DNA of 64,000 nt from Calliphora vicina (taxonomy: Eukaryota > Arthropoda > Insecta > Diptera > Calliphoridae): NCBI RefSeq assembly GCF_958450345.1, contig NC_088783.1, positions 100,249,302 to 100,313,301 on the forward strand, written 5' to 3'. The notes beneath the pieces were generated by a model. That model was not told the origin of the DNA. It saw only the letters and a list, made by a program, of their open reading frames with translations, and ran no database searches. Positions 59,980-64,000 of the stretch are shown here, in pieces; the stretch's first letter is position 1, and the number at the start of each line of letters is the position of its first letter. A program made the position numbers and the translations under genes.

Positions 59980-60510
59980 GCTGTAGCTAAAGTATCTTCT
60001 ATAGAAAATCCTTTGTATAAAAGTTTTTGATAAAGAAAATCTTCAGAATACATTATAGAAACATATTCCATAGAAAATCTTCTTAAAACTATTTTTTTAT
60101 AGAAAATCTTCAGTATTACCTTATTTCCTTTAAAAACGTCCATTATAACTCTAGTTTATTAAGACATCTTCAATCTAAATAACACTTTGTTTTTTGAAAA
60201 TCTTCAGAATAACAGTATTTCCTTTAGAATTTCTTTAGCGTATCAAATTTTTTTATTAAAAATATTTTCTATAGAAATTTTCAGTATAATACTTTTTTGC
60301 TCTTAGAAAATCTTCAGTATAACAGAATTTGTTTCAGCATGCCACTATATTCAATAGCATCACTTCAGTCTAACACAAGATTTTCTTTTAAAAAAACGAG
60401 TAAAACAGTATTTTCTATAGAACATTATCAGAATAACAGTATGTGCTATCGAAAATCTTAAGTATTACATTATTTTCTAAAAAAAAATCTTGTGTAAACT
60501 ACATATATTT
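59980..60510. repeat. Degenerate minisatellite, unit about 30 bp
   Basis: About a dozen imperfect repeats of a unit like TATAGAAAATCTTCAGTATA followed by ACAGTATTTTC. The units have drifted in sequence and spacing. No function apparent. Confidence 0.6.
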
Positions 60511-60671
60511 TAATAGATTTCAACTCAAGACTACGCTAATATGGAAACAATTTCAATTTTAGTACTCCGCGGTTGAAATAGTACTATGTATTTGAATGTA
60601 ATTTTAATATCGAACAAAAATTTAATTTTCCATTCCTGTGCTGACAGAGAGAGAGTATACAGCAGTTTTAA

Positions 60672-61599
60672 TGGTGGCAATATAACCCTTTTAGACCAAA
60701 TTATACTTAAAATTATTTTTTTTAATATTTTTATTCAGGGACCGTAACGGTTATAAGTGATATCAATAAAGTTATTTTATAACAGTTATTTTGTGACTTT
60801 AAAAATAAAAATCCATATAAAAGAGTTATTTTTCAACGTAAAAATAAAAGTTCGCATGAAACTCTTTAAAAAAGAGTTTTAAATACCCGTCATAAAAAAA
60901 AAACTCATTTGAGGACTATTATTTTTTCCGTCATAAAATAAAAGCCATTTGATGAGTTTTATTTTTCCCGTCTATACGAATCTATTGGTATATAACAGTA
61001 TATGTCTCCGTTGACTCTAACATAGTGATTTTTTTAAAATTTTCTGGATAAAAACAGGGACCGTAAATAAGTCCCTGTTTTTATTTAAACAAAATTAAAA
61101 TATTTTTTTTCCAAATTGTTTTTTAATTTGTTTAAAAAAAGTTTTTTCCAATTTTTTAATTTAAAATTTTTTTTTTTCTATAAATAATTTATGAAAAAAA
61201 AATTCGGGTTAAAAAAATGTTTCCCGATTTTGACCCATTGTAGGTCACAACTTATTATAGCATTATATACATCATTGCAATGGACTTTGAAATATCTATC
61301 ATTAGATATCCATATTGTCTATATTAATGACTTAGTTATCCAGATATAGATAAAAAATATGCCAAAAATCGAGGTTTTCCCGGTTTCATTCTTATATCTC
61401 AGCGATTTATGGGCCGATTTGGGGCTACGGAAAGTTGATTTCAACATACAGACGGACAGACGGGCATGGATATATCGACTTCGCTATCTATAACGATCCA
61501 GAATATATATATTTTGTGGGGTCGCAAATGAAAAATGTAGAAATTACAAACGGAATGACAAACTTATATATAGCCTTGCCACTCATGGCGAAGGGTATA
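60672..61599 (+). repeat. DINE-like element carrying an hAT-like insertion
   Basis: Left part near 60,672-60,735 (ATTATACTTAAAATTATTTT) and right part 61,078-61,599 (CCGATTTTGACCCATTGTAG, ATATCTCAGCGATTTATGG, ACAGACGGACAGACGGGCAT, ending GCGAAGGGTATAA) belong to one DINE-like copy. It is split by the element 60,736-61,077. Confidence 0.7.
60736..61077. repeat. hAT-like MITE, 342 bp, perfect 8-bp target duplication
   Basis: Starts CAGGGACCGTAACGG and ends AAGTCCCTG. TTTTTATT occurs directly on both sides (60,728-60,735 and 61,078-61,085). The host repeat is seen uninterrupted in its relatives at 47,170 and 52,425, which confirms the insertion. CAGGG-type ends plus an 8-base duplication point to hAT. 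A second CAGGGACCGTAAATA block at 61,055-61,069 lies just inside the right end. No transposase is encoded. Confidence 0.8.
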
Positions 61600-62509
61600 A
61601 AAATAAAAACACATTGTGAAAATGGGGGTACTAAGTGTGCTTTTGTAATCCAGAGTATGATCTTTTCATGGGTTCTATGTAATGCAATGAGAAGTCTATA
61701 GATTACTTTACAGCTCCGAAGTAATTCAGCGTCACTTTAGTGAATCTAGAGTTATACTAGCACATATGACAATAGATTACTCATCACAAGTAATGTATTG
61801 TCAATTGCCACTAAGTGTACTTTTGTAATCCATTAATTTTTTATTTGCAATTAAAGTAGGGACAATAAACTTCTTCCTGGGACACGCACATGTTAAAATA
61901 ACTAGTTAAATAGCTGATTGATATAATCACTAATTCGGGACCAGTCCACAGAACAGCTGGATTAGTAAGTACTACATTCATGCATATTTATATATTTATT
62001 TTTACGTACATTTGCATGCATTAATATGAATTTGTTTACATGCAGTTTCGAGTACATTTAAATTTAGAAAAAACAAACAAATTCATATAATCGTTTGTAC
62101 AATATTAATGCAGCATTAAACATTGTTACGATTTAAGAAAAAAAAAACCAAAGCGAACAAATGTACAAACAACAAATTATTGAAAAAATAAACAATTATT
62201 TTCAATTTGCACACAAGTGAATGCTGGTAATGCTGTGAATAATAATAGTATGTACGAGTAGTATAGTGAAGGTAATATTTATAAATACAGTAAGTTTTCT
62301 TAGTGTAAACTAAGTTTTCTTAGTGTAAACTAGCGTTCCTAATCGGCTAAATTTTCCCTGGAATTCACCGGAATATTTTTTTATAAATTCCCGGTAGATT
62401 TCGATAATTTCTTTATATTTTTTTCTTTTCTAGTATGTCGACCTAATATAAACAGAAATTTTAAATGCCTATTATACGTTTATTATAATATTTTTTCTGC
62501 CTTTAATGT

Positions 62510-63211
62510 CCTTACAATAAGTAATTCAATCTTATCTTGCGAGCGGGATCGGAAGATCATGTCATTTTGCAAATAATCTTCACGAGTTTTTCTAAATTCA
62601 TCCATGACCAAAGGCACATCTAAGTCTCTGGATTTTCTCATTTCTTATGTACCAAGGGGCTTACGTCATGTTTCCAATTTTGGATTTGAATTTGTATTGT
62701 CCAATTTGTTAATCACGTCTCCACGCGTCTGATATATTATCTAGGCTTCCAGATGCTACATTTAAGTCCATATGAGAACTAAGAATTGCAGTGTATTTTG
62801 TATGTACTAGAAGGCTGTATGCATTTTATCTTGTGTATTAGACCTTTATAACAAACCTTGTCAAAAGCCTGGGCAACATCTAGAAATATTACCGAACAGT
62901 AATTTTTTAGTTCGAAAGATTCCTTAAATATTCCGTGATGCTCATGGAATCCAAATTGATGATCTGGTATAATATTTCGACTATTTAAGAATGTTAAAAT
63001 TCCTCCTTGGATTATTTTAGACAAACAAGGCAAATCTTTTCCGGGCTTGGGTATCACTATAATTTGGGAGATTTTCCAATCATTCGGAAAAAATCCTAGA
63101 GACAAGCTCGCATTGAATAATACTGTGAGCACTACAATTACCACATCTGGTAAAATTCCAACCATGGAAGGTGTAATTAAATCATAACCTGGAGATTTTT
63201 TTACTTTAAGA
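62510..63211 (-). pseudogene. Jockey-clade reverse transcriptase relic
   Basis: The minus frame from 63,211 encodes LKVKKSPGYDLITPSMVGIL (RT motif 1), FFPNDWKISQIIVIPKPGKD, then skips the SYRPISLL block by an internal deletion, then NIIPDHQFGF and VIFLDVAQAFDKV (motif A with its catalytic Asp), and stops being recognisable soon after. Downstream, at about 62,680-62,510, DLDVPLVMDEFRKTREDY resembles the C-terminus of Jockey elements, so the centre (motifs B to thumb) is deleted. Its 5' side is cut by the fold-back element that begins at 63,212. Confidence 0.75.
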
Positions 63212-63570
63212 TTACACAGGTCAACAACAAGAAAAGGCTTCACTAACCACTATATAGATTTGATGAATCATGGTTACCTAAGTACAAAAATGGTAAAATT
63301 TTTAAATTCTATGGATAGATTTTTTATAACTTTTTTTCTCTAAAATTGTGAATTTTTTTAGATGTTTCTCCACATAATTTATGATAACTCAAAAAGGGTT
63401 AGTTCGATTTATTGAAGTAAACTTAGAAAAGTTCAAATTTACATAACCTTTAATACGGTTATATATTGCGTTTTAATCGGCTCAGTAGTTTCGGAGTTAT
63501 AATAACAAATTGAAGCAAAAAATATATTTTTTACGTGAAAATAGCTAATTTTTGTGTTTTTTGTACAAAA
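63212..63570. repeat. Fold-back element, left arm
   Basis: From TTACACAGGTCAACAACAAG through CTCAGTAGTTTCGGAGTTAT to the TTTTTACGTGAAAATAGC block, as in the copy at 2,821. The right arm is not seen before the window ends. It interrupts the Jockey-like relic. Confidence 0.7.
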
Positions 63571-63574
63571 TTAT

Positions 63575-64000
63575 CTATTGGGGGGTTTGGACAACTGTTT
63601 TTAAAAAATGTAGTCCTTCTTGTGCCAGAATGACATTTTTACTAAGCATTTCACATTTTAATGTATTAAAAAATATTAAAAATTAAAAGGGTGGTTTACT
63701 GGAACCATTCTCTACAATGTTGATGCTTAAATCAATTATCCTACAACATTTGGATTAAATACTTGTAAGGTATTCGAAATATTTTGTTATTTAGTGCACC
63801 TAAACCAATTTACATCAGTATATGTATACCCTCATTAAGATATTTTATATTGCTATAAATTTAAATAGACTAAAATGTTTGACTGGTAATAATTTGTGAC
63901 GAATTCTCACTCAGACTACAAAATTCATCTGACACACGTCAGATGAATTTTTACATTGAACATCAATGTCGCTTAAAATCGTTGCTCAAACGCAAGTTCA
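63575..64000. other. Window edge, nothing recognised
   Basis: AT-rich sequence with a short inverted repeat, TCATCTGACACACGTCAGATGA near 63,926-63,947. No coding segment is recognised. Confidence 0.3.

Larger units (their letters stand above)
57439..64000. other. 5' intron of proline dehydrogenase (to window end)
   Basis: I searched the minus strand here for the missing N-terminal exons (the family's FNDPxxAFxxK and RAxxVxxxC phrases) and saw none. 58,020-58,060 (CACTGTCCAACAAATTGAGA) is the inverted partner of 24,747-24,778. 58,260-58,330 shares ATCATTTTTG.GGAAGAT.TTAACCC with 24,660-24,690. The frame at 58,648-58,941 is unrecognised. If the gene starts outside the window this whole stretch is one intron, apart from the listed elements. 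Confidence 0.45.

Noticed and set aside
1..64000. CRISPR arrays, bacterial operons, phage genes, organelle DNA
   Set aside because: No regularly spaced repeats, no prokaryotic gene layout and no mitochondrial genes; spliced eukaryotic genes only.

Overview
This window is nuclear DNA of a higher fly. It is AT-rich, has GT-AG introns mostly under 400 bases but some of many kilobases, and is full of decayed transposons. The two protein-coding genes have clear Drosophila-type homologues. The repeat families (short elements starting AACAAGTAAGA and ending GGTGAAGGGTATA, RNase H-bearing non-LTR elements, Tc1/mariner and pogo relics) suggest a calyptrate fly such as a blowfly or house-fly relative. 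That placement is inference; no species marker is present.

Layout. 1-16.4 kb is intergenic and made of transposon relics: small inverted-repeat elements, a degenerate RNase H-type non-LTR retrotransposon (about 7.44-10.95 kb, minus strand), a decayed copy of a repetitive insect protein family, a Tc1/mariner relic with a small inverted-repeat element inside it, and a Helitron-like 3' end. 16,483-28,248 (minus) is a complete 12-exon gene for a 733-residue membrane protein of the NRF-6 / acyltransferase-3 family; all splice phases agree. 28.3-38.0 kb is intergenic, with a pogo/CENP-B-type transposase relic split by a later insertion. 38,012 to at least 57,438 (minus) is mitochondrial proline dehydrogenase (sluggish-A, PRODH), open at its 5' end: ten constitutive or alternative coding segments give 516 residues in the window, and the N-terminal exons are not found and probably lie beyond 64,000. 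Its large introns hold most of the remaining transposons.

Main discoveries. (1) The proline dehydrogenase gene carries two tandem, equal-length (122 nt) homologous exons (57,317-57,438 and 56,831-56,952), which look mutually exclusive. (2) It also has a 39-nt in-frame microexon (45,934-45,972) that would add 13 residues. (3) The NRF-6-like protein keeps the fold and the histidine of the acyltransferase-3 R-x10-H motif but has Met in place of the Arg, and Lys/Gly in place of the usual R-x-x-R pair before LTP, so it may be catalytically altered. (4) Several small transposons can be delimited to the base by target-site duplications, including an hAT-like element with an intact 8-bp duplication and a paralogous empty site inside a DINE-like repeat, and a Harbinger-like element inside a non-LTR relic. 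No CRISPR, operon, rRNA or functional tRNA is seen.
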